From Candidatus Marithrix sp. (lineage in GTDB: Bacteria; Pseudomonadota; Gammaproteobacteria; Beggiatoales; Beggiatoaceae), in assembly GCA_016744775.1 (NCBI GenBank), contig JADGDS010000006.1, forward strand, positions 1-64,000: 64,000 nt of DNA, written 5' to 3'. Positions 1-8,515 of this stretch are shown in pieces. Every line of letters begins with the position of its first letter. Within the stretch, counting starts at the first letter, position 1. The position numbers and the translations under genes were made by a program. The notes beneath the pieces were generated by a model. That model saw only the letters and a list, made by a program, of their open reading frames with translations, made no database searches and was not told the origin of the DNA.

Positions 1-412
1 ACTGATGGCGGTCAAAGCCTTGGCAGTTCGTCGAGCCTAGGCGTGTCGCTGGGGGATGTGGATGGCGATGGTGATTTGGATGCCGTGGTGGCTAATCGTA
101 ACCAAGCCAATAAGCTGTGGCTGAATGACGGTTCTGGTAATTTTACTGATGGCGGTCAAAGTCTTGGCAGTTCGTCAAGCCAAAGCGTGTCGCTGGGGGA
201 TGTGGATGGCGATGGTGATTTGGATGCCGTGGTGGCTAACTATAATGAAGCCAATAAGCTGTGGCTGAATGACGGTTCTGGAACTTTTACTGATAGCGGT
301 CAAAGCCTTGGCAGTTCTAATAGCAGAGGCGTGTCGCTGGGGGATGTGGATGGCGATGGTGATTTGGATGCCATGGTGGCGAATCAGAACCAAGCCAATA
401 AGCTGTGGCTGA
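1..412 (+). repeat. Three tandem 144-bp units (FG-GAP repeats)
   Basis: The segment starting ACTGATGGCGGTCAAAG at base 1 recurs at 145 and (with one change) at 289, an exact 144-bp period. The core encoding the Ca-binding loop is identical at 43, 187 and 331. More copies probably lie upstream of the window. Confidence 0.9.
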
Positions 413-3400
413 ATAATCCTCCACCTAATGAAGCTCCAATTAATGTCATACAAGCTAGTACACAAACTATAGATGAAGATAACCAATTAGTTTTCTCAGC
501 AAATAATAATAATCTGATTTCAATCAGTGATGTAGATGTAGGTAGTAATGATCTACAAATTAGTCTTACTGTTACTGATGCTAGTTTAAGTTTAACTGGC
601 ACCACTGATTTGGATATTACAACTGGCACCGGCACCGACGATGCAAGCATGGTATTTACCGGCACCGTGGCTGATATTAATACTGCATTAGCAGGAATGA
701 GTTTTACTCCAACTGCTGATTTTAATGGTAATAGTACTTTAACTATAGAAACTAATGATCTTGGTAATACTGGTGCAGGTGGTGCATTATCAGATACTGA
801 TACCATAACCATCACAGTAGATTCGGTAAATGACATACCATCATTCACCAAAGGAGCTGATCAAACAGTCAATGAAGATTCTGGCGCACAAACAATTAAT
901 AATTGGGCAACTGATATTTCTGCTGGACCAAGTGATGAATCATCACAAACTCTAAGTTTTACAGTCACTAATGACAATAATAGCCTATTTTCAGTACAAC
1001 CTGCTATTGATGCAACTGGAATTTTAAGCTTTACTCCAGCAGCAGATGCAACTGGTAGCGCAGTGGTGACGGTGATATTAAATGATGGTACTGATGATTC
1101 AGCAGCTCAAACCTTTAATATTACTATTAGTGATGCCAACGAACAACCAAGCAATACTGTACCAGCTGCGCAAACTACAAATGAAGATATCCCATTAGTT
1201 TTCTCCACTGCGAATACAAATCAGATTTCAATTGCAGATAGCGACGCTGGAAATAATGAAGTTCAAGTGACGTTGACAGTGACTAATGGAACAGTGACTT
1301 TAAGTGGAATCAGTGGTTTGACATCCATTACTGGTAATGACACTAACAATGTGGTATTGACAGGCACCGTGGCTGATATTAATACTGCATTAGAAGGCAT
1401 GAGTTTTACTCCAACAGCGGAATTCAATGGTGATGCCACAATACAAATTGAACTTGATGATCAAAGTAGCTTAGGAGCATTATCAGATACTGATACCGTA
1501 ACCATCACAGTCAATCCAGTAAATGACATACCATCATTCACCAAAGGTGCTGATCAAACATTGTTTGTAAATGCAGGATTACAAAATATTGATTTGTGGG
1601 CAACTGATATTTCTGCTGGACCAGCAAATGAATCATCACAAACTCTAACATTTACAGTAACTAATGACAATAATGCAATATTTTCAGCACAACCAGCTAT
1701 TGATGCAACTGGAACTTTAAGCTTTACTCCAGCAAGTGCTGGCAGCGCAACAGTGACAGTGATATTAAATGATGGTACTGATGATTCAGCGGCTCAAACT
1801 TTTAATATTACTATTAGTGATGTTAATGAACAACCAAGCAATACTGTACCAGCAACTCAAAATACTAATGAAGGTTCAGCACTGACTTTCTCAGCTGAAA
1901 ATACAAATCTGATTTCAATTGCAGATAGTGACGCTGGAAATAATGAAGTTCAAGTGACGTTGACAGTGACTAATGGAACAGTGACTTTAAGTGGAATCAG
2001 TGGTTTGACATCCATTACTGGTAATGACACTAACAATGTGGTATTGACAGGCACCGTGGCTGATATTAATACTGCATTAGAAGGCATGAGTTTTACTCCA
2101 ACAGCGGAATTCAATGGTGATGCCACAATACAAATTGAACTTGATGATCAAAGTAGCTTAGGAGCATTATCAGATACTGATACCGTAACCATCACAGTCA
2201 ATCCAGTAAATGACATACCATCATTCACCAAAGGAGCTGATCAAACAGTCAATGAAGATTCTGGCGCACAAACAGTTAATAATTGGGCAACTGATATTTC
2301 TGCTGGACCAAGTGATGAATCATCACAAACTCTAAGTTTTACAGTCACTAATGACAATAATAGCCTATTTTCAGTACAACCTGCTATTGATGCAACTGGA
2401 ATTTTAAGCTTTACTCCAGCAGCAGATGCGACTGGTAGCGTAGTGGTGACGGTGATATTAAATGATGGTACTGATGATTCAGCAGCTCAAAGCTTTAATA
2501 TTACTATAAACTCAGTGGCTTCAACACCAGTTCAAACAACACCAGTTCAAACAACACCAGTTCAAACAACACCAGAACAAACTGGATGCACTGTAGCAGC
2601 CAGCATTAATTGCACCATTCAAAATGAAGGTACTATTACTGACGTTAAGATAGAACCAGAAGGTACAATTGAAGGTGGTACTGTCAAAGGAGAAATTGAA
2701 AATCAAGGTACTTTACAAGATGTATCCTTAGATGCAGACACTAGCATTGATGGCGGACAAATTCAAGGTCAAATCCAAGGAAAGCCAGAAGCACCAGCAA
2801 TTCTAAATAATGTTCAAGTCAATGAAAAAACTAAGTTAAGCAATGTAATAATTGAGAACAATGTAATTCTACCTGAAGATGTTATCTTAATTGATGTCCA
2901 ATTACGAGGCTCATCAGTAAATGGCGGCACATTGCAAGGAACTATTAGAACCAGCAGCTCAGCAACAGTAATTAAAAATGTATCTTTAGGAGAAAACACT
3001 CAGATTATTGGCGGCAAATTAGCTGGAACAATTAGCGGTACTCCTAAAAATCCAGCAATATTACAGCATTTAAAAGTTGAACCAGAAACCAAATTAATTG
3101 CTGTTATAATAGCTGATGGTGTGGACATACCAAAAGATGTTAATTTAAGTAGCGGCGTGCGTTTCACCAAAGCAGATAATATCCCTGAAGGTGTAGATTT
3201 AACCGAAACACTACCAAATATTACACCTGATATTGTTGAAGTCAAACAACCATCAGCAGTAGATTTATCAAGTGATCCAATTATTAATGGAATCGGGCTA
3301 TTAGCTAAGATTAATATCTTGCCTGTGATTGTAACTACCACTAATAAAGTTAATCAGAGCGGTAATACTGGTTTTCTAACGCTTAAGATAGAAACAATAT

Positions 3401-4014
3401 TTTTTGCAGTAATTCCTATGCAAGTGCAGCATGTTGAAACAAAAACTCGTGCTAGCGATACAGGAATTAGACTAGGTTTTGGACAAAAAGTATATTTTAC
3501 TACATTAGATGGAATAGAAGTAATAGCTAATCCAGCAGTGCAAGATTTAAAACTATTAAAAGCTGCTTTAGCTAAGATCAATTTACCAACACTCAGCATA
3601 AATAATGATGGTAACATTGAAATTCCAGCCACTGATAAATTAAGCTATTTTGCTAGACCAGATTTAGCATCAACAACGGTTGATCAGGAAACACCAATTG
3701 GCTTCATTAACAAAGAAAACGGCAATGTAGCTTTAGTATTTGAAGATGAAGATGGGCAAAAACGAGAACAAATTTTGTATCCAACTCCAGCAAATATCCC
3801 AGCGATAGAAGAATTTACTACAGAAGCTGAACTAACTCCAGAAGGAAACTTAACATTTAAGTTAGGCGAACAAAACTACGAAGGTAAATTAGATTATGCG
3901 GTAGTACATGGAGAAGCACCAACTGATGCAAAACTAGAGGTAACAAATATAGATGACAAACAGTTACTAATAGTTTATCCTGATGGATTAAGACAAATAT
4001 TGAAACTTAAATAA
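1..4014 (+). CDS. Giant secreted/adhesin-like repeat protein, 5' end outside window
   Basis: The reading frame is open from base 1, so the N-terminus lies upstream; about 1337 residues are visible. In order they show: three 48-residue FG-GAP/VCBS-type repeats with the Ca-binding-like signature DVDGDGDLD (residues 1-137); alternating cadherin/Ig-like beta-sandwich domains, recognisable by repeated [19 protein letters not shown] and [15 protein letters not shown] motifs (about 140-840); a short TPVQT-repeat linker; and a tail rich in GGxxxGxI repeats that looks like a right- or left-handed beta-helix (about 860-1080), then an unrecognised C-terminal region. Such proteins are usually exported and act in adhesion or surface layers; the export signal is not visible here. 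No T1SS-type glycine-rich nonapeptides or LPXTG-like anchor are seen. The FG-GAP part is visibly richer in G than the rest, suggesting a different origin or codon constraint. Confidence 0.85.
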   Translation, partial: TDGGQSLGSSSSLGVSLGDVDGDGDLDAVVANRNQANKLWLNDGSGNFTDGGQSLGSSSSQSVSLGDVDGDGDLDAVVANYNEANKLWLNDGSGTFTDSGQSLGSSNSRGVSLGDVDGDGDLDAMVANQNQANKLWLNNPPPNEAPINVIQASTQTIDEDNQLVFSANNNNLISISDVDVGSNDLQISLTVTDASLSLTGTTDLDITTGTGTDDASMVFTGTVADINTALAGMSFTPTADFNGNSTLTIETNDLGNTGAGGALSDTDTITITVDSVNDIPSFTKGADQTVNEDSGAQTINNWATDISAGPSDESSQTLSFTVTNDNNSLFSVQPAIDATGILSFTPAADATGSAVVTVILNDGTDDSAAQTFNITISDANEQPSNTVPAAQTTNEDIPLVFSTANTNQISIADSDAGNNEVQVTLTVTNGTVTLSGISGLTSITGNDTNNVVLTGTVADINTALEGMSFTPTAEFNGDATIQIELDDQSSLGALSDTDTVTITVNPVNDIPSFTKGADQTLFVNAGLQNIDLWATDISAGPANESSQTLTFTVTNDNNAIFSAQPAIDATGTLSFTPASAGSATVTVILNDGTDDSAAQTFNITISDVNEQPSNTVPATQNTNEGSALTFSAENTNLISIADSDAGNNEVQVTLTVTNGTVTLSGISGLTSITGNDTNNVVLTGTVADINTALEGMSFTPTAEFNGDATIQIELDDQSSLGALSDTDTVTITVNPVNDIPSFTKGADQTVNEDSGAQTVNNWATDISAGPSDESSQTLSFTVTNDNNSLFSVQPAIDATGILSFTPAADATGSVVVTVILNDGTDDSAAQSFNITINSVASTPVQTTPVQTTPVQTTPEQTGCTVAASINCTIQNEGTITDVKIEPEGTIEGGTVKGEIENQGTLQDVSLDADTSIDGGQIQGQIQGKPEAPAILNNVQVNEKTKLSNVIIENNVILPEDVILIDVQLRGSSVNGGTLQGTIRTSSSATVIKNVSLGENTQIIGGKLAGTISGTPKNPAILQHLKVEPETKLIAVIIADGVDIPKDVNLSSGVRFTKADNIPEGVDLTETLPNITPDIVEVKQPSAVDLSSDPIINGIGLLAKINILPVIVTTTNKVNQSGNTGFLTLKIETIFFAVIPMQVQHVETKTRASDTGIRLGFGQKVYFTTLDGIEVIANPAVQDLKLLKAALAKINLPTLSINNDGNIEIPATDKLSYFARPDLASTTVDQETPIGFINKENGNVALVFEDEDGQKREQILYPTPANIPAIEEFTTEAELTPEGNLTFKLGEQNYEGKLDYAVVHGEAPTDAKLEVTNIDDKQLLIVYPDGLRQILKLK
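829..2510 (+). repeat. Long near-identical intragenic repeats, period about 690 bp
   Basis: The sequence AATGACATACCATCATTCAC occurs at 829, 1522 and 2209, giving spacings of 693 and 687 bp. Each unit encodes two beta-sandwich domains. The halves around 1210-1530 and 1897-2220 are almost base-for-base identical, as are 829-1130 and 2209-2510, so duplication or gene conversion is recent. The middle [16 protein letters not shown] domain (1522-1820) is more diverged. Confidence 0.88.
2524..2583 (+). repeat. 15-bp tandem repeat encoding TPVQT linker
   Basis: ACACCAGTTCAAACA is repeated exactly at 2524, 2539 and 2554, and a fourth, changed copy (TPEQT) follows at 2569. It forms a Thr/Pro linker between the Ig-like array and the C-terminal region and is a candidate slippage site. 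Confidence 0.9.
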
Positions 4015-4019
4015 TTATC

Positions 4020-4052
4020 AAACCTGACAGGTTTTTAAAACCTGTCAGGTTT
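4020..4052. repeat. Nested palindromic dispersed repeat, copy 1
   Basis: Two 16-nt arms (4020-4035 and 4037-4052) are perfect reverse complements around a single T. Each arm is itself a palindrome, AACCTG-A-CAGGTT. The repeat lies 5 bp after the stop of the giant repeat protein and 12 bp before cysC, so it could act as a terminator-like hairpin. Other copies are at 13887-13919 and 27058-27090. Confidence 0.92.
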
Positions 4053-4064
4053 AATTCACTTAAT

Positions 4065-4622
4065 ATGACAGAAAACATTTTCAAACATCCGTCCAAAATA
4101 ACACATCAAAAAAATCATCCAAGCTTAGTGCTATGGTTCACCGGCTTATCAGGTTCAGGCAAATCCACCTTAGCTCATGCAGTAGAAGAAAAACTATATC
4201 AAATGCAATATCACACCTTTGTACTTGATGGAGATAATATACGTCATGGCTTATGTAGCGATTTAGGATTTTCTAATGAAGATCGAATAGAAAATATGCG
4301 TCGTATTGGTGAAGTAGTGAAATTATTTGTTGAAGCTGGATTAATCGTATTAACGGCTTTTATTTCACCTTTTAGAACTGATCGTGATAAAATTAGACAA
4401 TTAATAGGAACAAACTTTATTGAAATTTATTGCGATTGCTCAGTTTCAGCTTGTGAAAAACGTGATGTAAAAGGTTTATATAAACTTGCAAAAGCAGGTA
4501 AAATTAAACAATTCACAGGAATTTCTTCGTCTTATGAAAAACCACTAAATCCAGAAATAATTGTAAATACAGCCAATCAAAATATTGATGACTGTGTTAA
4601 TCAGATATTAGCTTATATATAA
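4065..4622 (+). CDS. cysC: Adenylyl-sulfate kinase
   Basis: Adenosine-5'-phosphosulfate kinase, which phosphorylates APS at the 3' hydroxyl with ATP to give PAPS for sulfate assimilation or sulfation; cytoplasmic. The 185-residue product has the usual length. Visible motifs are the P-loop GLSGSGKST near residues 29-37, the APS-binding DGDNIRHGL near 56-64, and ISPFRTDRD near 106-114 followed by the lid region. The gene stands alone, with no cysDN neighbour, directly behind a dispersed palindrome, and its 3' end overlaps that of the convergent rsmG by 10 bp. Its promoter must lie in or upstream of the palindrome; none is obvious. Confidence 0.95.
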   Translation: MTENIFKHPSKITHQKNHPSLVLWFTGLSGSGKSTLAHAVEEKLYQMQYHTFVLDGDNIRHGLCSDLGFSNEDRIENMRRIGEVVKLFVEAGLIVLTAFISPFRTDRDKIRQLIGTNFIEIYCDCSVSACEKRDVKGLYKLAKAGKIKQFTGISSSYEKPLNPEIIVNTANQNIDDCVNQILAYI

Positions 4623-5224
4623 TTGCGTATTTTAACCAAATGTCGCGCTGCTTGCAAATATGGAATTTCTAAAGAAATTATTTTTATAGATGCCTTTATT
4701 TCTGCTATTTCAGGTTTATTACCTTTCATAGCTAATAAGCAGCCGCCATTTGAACATAATCTTTCAGTTTGCATATAAAAACTTTGTATATCGGTATATG
4801 CTCTTGAAATGATAGTATCAAATAGTTTTTGATCGTTAAAATTCTCAATACGTGAAGACACTGCTTCAACATTATCAAGTTTTAATTCAATTATCACTTG
4901 CTTAATAAAACGAATTTTTTTTGCATTACTATCAACTAAAACGCATTGCCAATCTGGGCGTGCGATTGCTAATAATAAGCCCGGTAAACCAGCTCCTGTA
5001 CCAACATCTAAAATTCGTGTTCCACAAATATAAGGCAAAACCGCTAAACTATCTAATACATGTTTAGGTATCATTTGCTCAATATCACGTATTGCTGTTA
5101 AATTATAAACGCGATTCCATTTTATCAGTAAAGCCAGATAATCTAATATTTGTTGTTGACGTTTGGCATCAATATTTATATCAAGTGAATTTAAGCCTTG
5201 ATTAAGAGAGTCTAATATATTCAT
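4613..5224 (-). CDS. rsmG: 16S rRNA (guanine-527-N7)-methyltransferase
   Basis: RsmG/GidB, a SAM-dependent enzyme that methylates N7 of G527 in 16S rRNA. The product is 203 residues from the ATG at 5224 (MNILDSL); two codons upstream only a TTG is available. The SAM-binding segment [16 protein letters not shown], the acidic VLVDSN and the motif SRAYTDI are typical of the family, and the length is normal. It is not beside mnmG or parAB, as it is in many bacteria. It is divergent from rnfG, with only about 25 bp between the two ATGs. Confidence 0.95.
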   Translation of the reverse strand: MNILDSLNQGLNSLDINIDAKRQQQILDYLALLIKWNRVYNLTAIRDIEQMIPKHVLDSLAVLPYICGTRILDVGTGAGLPGLLLAIARPDWQCVLVDSNAKKIRFIKQVIIELKLDNVEAVSSRIENFNDQKLFDTIISRAYTDIQSFYMQTERLCSNGGCLLAMKGNKPEIAEIKASIKIISLEIPYLQAARHLVKIRNYI

Positions 5225-5249
5225 ATACAAATTATTGTATCATAGACAT

Positions 5250-5837
5250 ATGATAATAAAACACATCACAAAAACATCCCTATTATTAGGTTTATTTGCA
5301 CTACTTGGCTGTAGTTTAGTTGCCCTTAGTTTTCAATTTACTTTTGAACAAATTGAAGAGAATGAACGTGCTAAGTTATTATCTACTTTAAATCAACTTG
5401 TTCCTACAAGTCAGTATGATAATGATTTATTTAATGATACACGTATGATCAAAAATGAAATAGTTTATCGCGCTCGCAAAGCAAAAAAGCCAGTAGCCGC
5501 TATTATGACAGCAGTTGCACCTGATGGTTATAATGGACGTATTCGTTTATTAATTGCAATTAATTATAAAGGTAGTTTAATCGGAGTACGAGTATTATCT
5601 CATCAAGAAACCCCGGGCTTAGGTGACAAAATTGAACTACGCCGCTCAAATTGGATTTTAACTTTTAATGAACGTTCTTTAACTAATCCTAATCAAGCGG
5701 CTTGGAAAGTAAAACGAGATGGAGGTGAATTTGATCAACTAACTGGAGCCACAATAACACCACGAGCTGTTGTAAAAGCTGTATATAAAACTCTAGTTTT
5801 TTATCAACAAAATCGTGATTTTGTGTTTGCCATTTAA
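5250..5837 (+). CDS. rnfG: Electron transport complex subunit RnfG-like (FMN-binding)
   Basis: Matches RnfG/RsxG, the membrane-anchored, periplasm-facing FMN subunit of the Rnf complex that links ferredoxin/NADH redox to ion transport. The 195-residue product starts with one transmembrane helix (about residues 7-29) and carries the flavinylation motif DQLTGAT (D-x-x-[S/T]-G-A-T), in which the last Thr would hold FMN covalently, plus the family signature SHQETPGLGDKI. I chose ATG 5250; the frame also offers a TTG at 5235. No rnfA, B, C, D or E is adjacent, which is unusual for a gene normally inside that operon. Its stop overlaps that of the convergent neighbour by 3 bp. Confidence 0.88.
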   Translation: MIIKHITKTSLLLGLFALLGCSLVALSFQFTFEQIEENERAKLLSTLNQLVPTSQYDNDLFNDTRMIKNEIVYRARKAKKPVAAIMTAVAPDGYNGRIRLLIAINYKGSLIGVRVLSHQETPGLGDKIELRRSNWILTFNERSLTNPNQAAWKVKRDGGEFDQLTGATITPRAVVKAVYKTLVFYQQNRDFVFAI

Positions 5838-6841
5838 CGTATTTCACTTGGGCTAATGTTTAAATGATATTGTTGTATTGGTGATATGCTAACCATACCA
5901 TCTTCACCTACGAAGAAATCACATACTATCCATGCAGTCATTTGTTCAGTAGGTGGTAATTCTGTTGGTGCCAAAAATATCTTTTCTGGTTCATCATCTA
6001 TTTTTATGCTTACTCTTGCTTCTGATTTATTTAGATCACCATCACCTTTAAAATGATGTACAATTAAACGATATGATCCTGCTCTTAAGTGTTCTTGCCT
6101 ATCTGGAGCAAATATTTTTAGTTTTTCAGGTTTAGCGTTGCCAAATTTGCCATTATCAAGTGCAGCAACATCATTATTTTTATTATTTTCAGCAAAATAT
6201 ATATGAAAACGATCTTGATCATTGGCAAAACTCTCAGCGGCACCGGGAGCTGGTCCAGTTAAGTGCAAGTCTAAATCACGAGGTGATTCTCCCCAATTTA
6301 ATGAAATTTCTATATTTTTTGGTGGTTTTGGTTCTATAACATATCTTTGATTAAAAGTCAAAGTTTCTACATTAAATTCATAATCAACATTATAATGAAT
6401 TGTTTTTGCTTGATGACGTTCATAATAACTAACGTTATTGACGGTTATCCAATTCTCTTTATCAGCAAAACCTTGAATATAGCTGTTATTAAAATCTAAC
6501 TGGTTGTTACATGGATATAAGACTTCATAAAATGGAGCAAAATCTTTTGTATCTGAAACGCGAAACTCAATTGCTTGTAATTGAGTTTGATCTTCAAATT
6601 GACAAGCTCTAAAAATAACATCAAAGGCTGTAGTAACCCAGATCAATTTTTTTCGATCAAACGGGTCTTGTTGTGACGAACTAACTTTAATATTATTAAT
6701 TTGTAAGTTATTATATTGAGTTTCTATTGCAAAGCCGGAACTTTGACTAAAATCGACTTTAATATCCAATGCTTTAACGAAACTACTAAATAATAAGCTT
6801 ATTATTAAGCAGCCTCCATATAAATAACGTTTGTATTTCAT
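5834..6841 (-). CDS. Secreted protein of unknown function
   Basis: 335 residues starting with a clear signal peptide (KYKRYLYGGCLIISLLFSS, cleavage after FVKA near residue 24), so it is probably periplasmic or exported. The middle part is beta-rich; from about residue 180 the segment LNWGESPRDLDLHLTGP resembles the W-x(n)-DLDLHL motif of YfaP/DUF2135-like beta-sandwich domains, and the domain ends near 275. I do not recognise a specific family for the N-terminal half and assign no function. It is convergent with rnfG (stop codons overlap), and divergent from hemC with a 65-bp gap that must hold both promoters. Confidence 0.75.
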   Translation of the reverse strand: MKYKRYLYGGCLIISLLFSSFVKALDIKVDFSQSSGFAIETQYNNLQINNIKVSSSQQDPFDRKKLIWVTTAFDVIFRACQFEDQTQLQAIEFRVSDTKDFAPFYEVLYPCNNQLDFNNSYIQGFADKENWITVNNVSYYERHQAKTIHYNVDYEFNVETLTFNQRYVIEPKPPKNIEISLNWGESPRDLDLHLTGPAPGAAESFANDQDRFHIYFAENNKNNDVAALDNGKFGNAKPEKLKIFAPDRQEHLRAGSYRLIVHHFKGDGDLNKSEARVSIKIDDEPEKIFLAPTELPPTEQMTAWIVCDFFVGEDGMVSISPIQQYHLNISPSEIR

Positions 6842-6906
6842 AATTAATCCTAATTTTTTACTATTTTATTAGTATTAGTTTATATCAAAAAAACAATTTT
6901 TCCATT

Positions 6907-7824
6907 ATGACACCACAAATATTACGTATAGCAACTCGCAAAAGCCCTTTGGCTTTATGGCAAACCAATCATGTTGCTCAAGCATTACAGCAAACACACC
7001 AACAACTTAAAATTGAGTTAATAGAAATTACTACTAAGGGTGATAAAATTCTTGATACTCCATTAGCTAAAATAGGCGGTAAAGGCTTATTTGTTAAGGA
7101 ATTAGAACATTGTTTATTCGATAAACGTGCCGATATAGCCGTACATTCTGTAAAAGATTTACCAGTAGAATTTCCAGAGGGTTTAATTCTACCAGTAATG
7201 CTTACTCGTGCTAATCCTTATGATGCTTTTGTCTCTAATGAGTATGCTAATTTAGATGCTTTACCTGAAGGTGCTATAGTAGGTACTGCTAGTTTGCGTC
7301 GGCAAAGTCAATTATTGAATTATAGACCAGATTTAAATATTCGTTCTTTAAGAGGTAATGTAGGAACGCGCTTAAGTAAATTAGATCAAGGTGAATTTGA
7401 CGCTATTATCTTAGCAGCTGTTGGTTTGCAACGTTTGAATATGGATGATAGAATTCGTCAAATATTCACAGAAGATATAATGTTACCTGCAATTGGTCAA
7501 GGCGCAATTGGTATTGAATGCCGAACAGATGATTCTAACACAATGGAACTCATAAAAGTATTAAATGACCCTTTAACAGCTTCAAGAGTTACGGCAGAAC
7601 GTGCTTTGAATAAACGTTTAAATGGCGGCTGTCAGTTTCCGATTGCTGGATTTTCACAAATTGAAGATGATCGTTTAAATTTGCGAGGTTTTGTCGGTGA
7701 TTTAGCAGGTAAAGAGGTGTTACATGATAGTATTGAAGGTTCTATTGATTCAGCAGAGTATTTGGGTGATACTTTAGGCAAAAATTTATTGGCACAAGGA
7801 GCTGATAAATTATTACAATTATGA
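6907..7824 (+). CDS. hemC: Porphobilinogen deaminase (hydroxymethylbilane synthase)
   Basis: Polymerises four porphobilinogens into hydroxymethylbilane in haem/sirohaem biosynthesis. The 305-residue product starts with IATRKSPLALWQTNHV, and contains the family motifs HSVKDLP and RRQSQLL. The dipyrromethane-cofactor cysteine is present in NGGCQFPI (Cys242). The gene overlaps hemD by the ATGA arrangement, indicating translational coupling. Length and start fit the family. Confidence 0.97.
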   Translation: MTPQILRIATRKSPLALWQTNHVAQALQQTHQQLKIELIEITTKGDKILDTPLAKIGGKGLFVKELEHCLFDKRADIAVHSVKDLPVEFPEGLILPVMLTRANPYDAFVSNEYANLDALPEGAIVGTASLRRQSQLLNYRPDLNIRSLRGNVGTRLSKLDQGEFDAIILAAVGLQRLNMDDRIRQIFTEDIMLPAIGQGAIGIECRTDDSNTMELIKVLNDPLTASRVTAERALNKRLNGGCQFPIAGFSQIEDDRLNLRGFVGDLAGKEVLHDSIEGSIDSAEYLGDTLGKNLLAQGADKLLQL

Positions 7825-8510
7825 AATCTTTAAATGTATTGGTTACTAGACCAATTCATCAATCAGAAAATTTAGCTAAACTGATTAGAGAACAAGGTGG
7901 AAATCCAATTTTGTTTCCAGTTATAGAAATAAAACCTCTGCAAATAGACTTCTTGAATTATAATTTTAATGAATTTGATCTTGCGATTTTTATTAGTGCC
8001 AATGCTGTTAAATACAGTATTCCAGTAAATATCGAATCTTTTGCGGTAGGAAAAGCTACTGCTAACTGTTTAAAAACAGCAAAGTTCCCTGCTCCGCCTT
8101 TTAATACTGAAGCTTTATTAGAAATGTCAGAGATGCAAGAATCTGCTATTAGTGGCAAGAAAATTGTAATTTTTCGTGGTGAGGGTGGGCGCGAATTACT
8201 CGCTAATACTTTAAAGCAGCGTGGTGCTAATGTGACTTATATCAATGTTTACAAACGGGTACAACCGCCAGTGCCTGCTTGGATACATAATATCAAGATT
8301 GATCTAATCATTATTACTAGTAGCGAAGGTTTACAAAATTTTATGAATATGTTGGATGGGCACGCTTGGATACGTAACACTCCAATGGTGCTAATTAGTA
8401 CACGTATTAAAGTTGTTGCAGAAAAATTAGGAATAATCGCACCTATATTTGTTGCTCCAAAAGCTAGTGATGATGGGTTGCTAGCCGCTATCTTAAATTA
8501 TAGGAATTAA
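7821..8510 (+). CDS. hemD: Uroporphyrinogen-III synthase
   Basis: Cyclises hydroxymethylbilane to uroporphyrinogen III with inversion of ring D. 229 residues; the family is weakly conserved, but the N-terminal VLVTRPIHQSENLAKLI, the FISANAV segment, the FRGEGGRELLA motif and the late ITSSEGLQNF are diagnostic. It is translated from an ATG overlapping the hemC stop. No hemX/hemY follows; a VIT/vWA gene begins 5 bp downstream instead, which probably extends the same transcript. Confidence 0.94.
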   Translation: MKSLNVLVTRPIHQSENLAKLIREQGGNPILFPVIEIKPLQIDFLNYNFNEFDLAIFISANAVKYSIPVNIESFAVGKATANCLKTAKFPAPPFNTEALLEMSEMQESAISGKKIVIFRGEGGRELLANTLKQRGANVTYINVYKRVQPPVPAWIHNIKIDLIIITSSEGLQNFMNMLDGHAWIRNTPMVLISTRIKVVAEKLGIIAPIFVAPKASDDGLLAAILNYRN

Positions 8511-8515
8511 TTATT

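Noticed and set aside
384..851. 155-residue frame on the minus strand, opposite the repeat protein
   Set aside because: Mirror of a low-complexity, repeat-rich gene; no domain, signal or SD of its own.
1..2583. Regularly spaced repeats that might be a CRISPR array
   Set aside because: All repeats are in frame, have coding periods (144, about 690 and 15 bp) and no unique spacers between short repeats.
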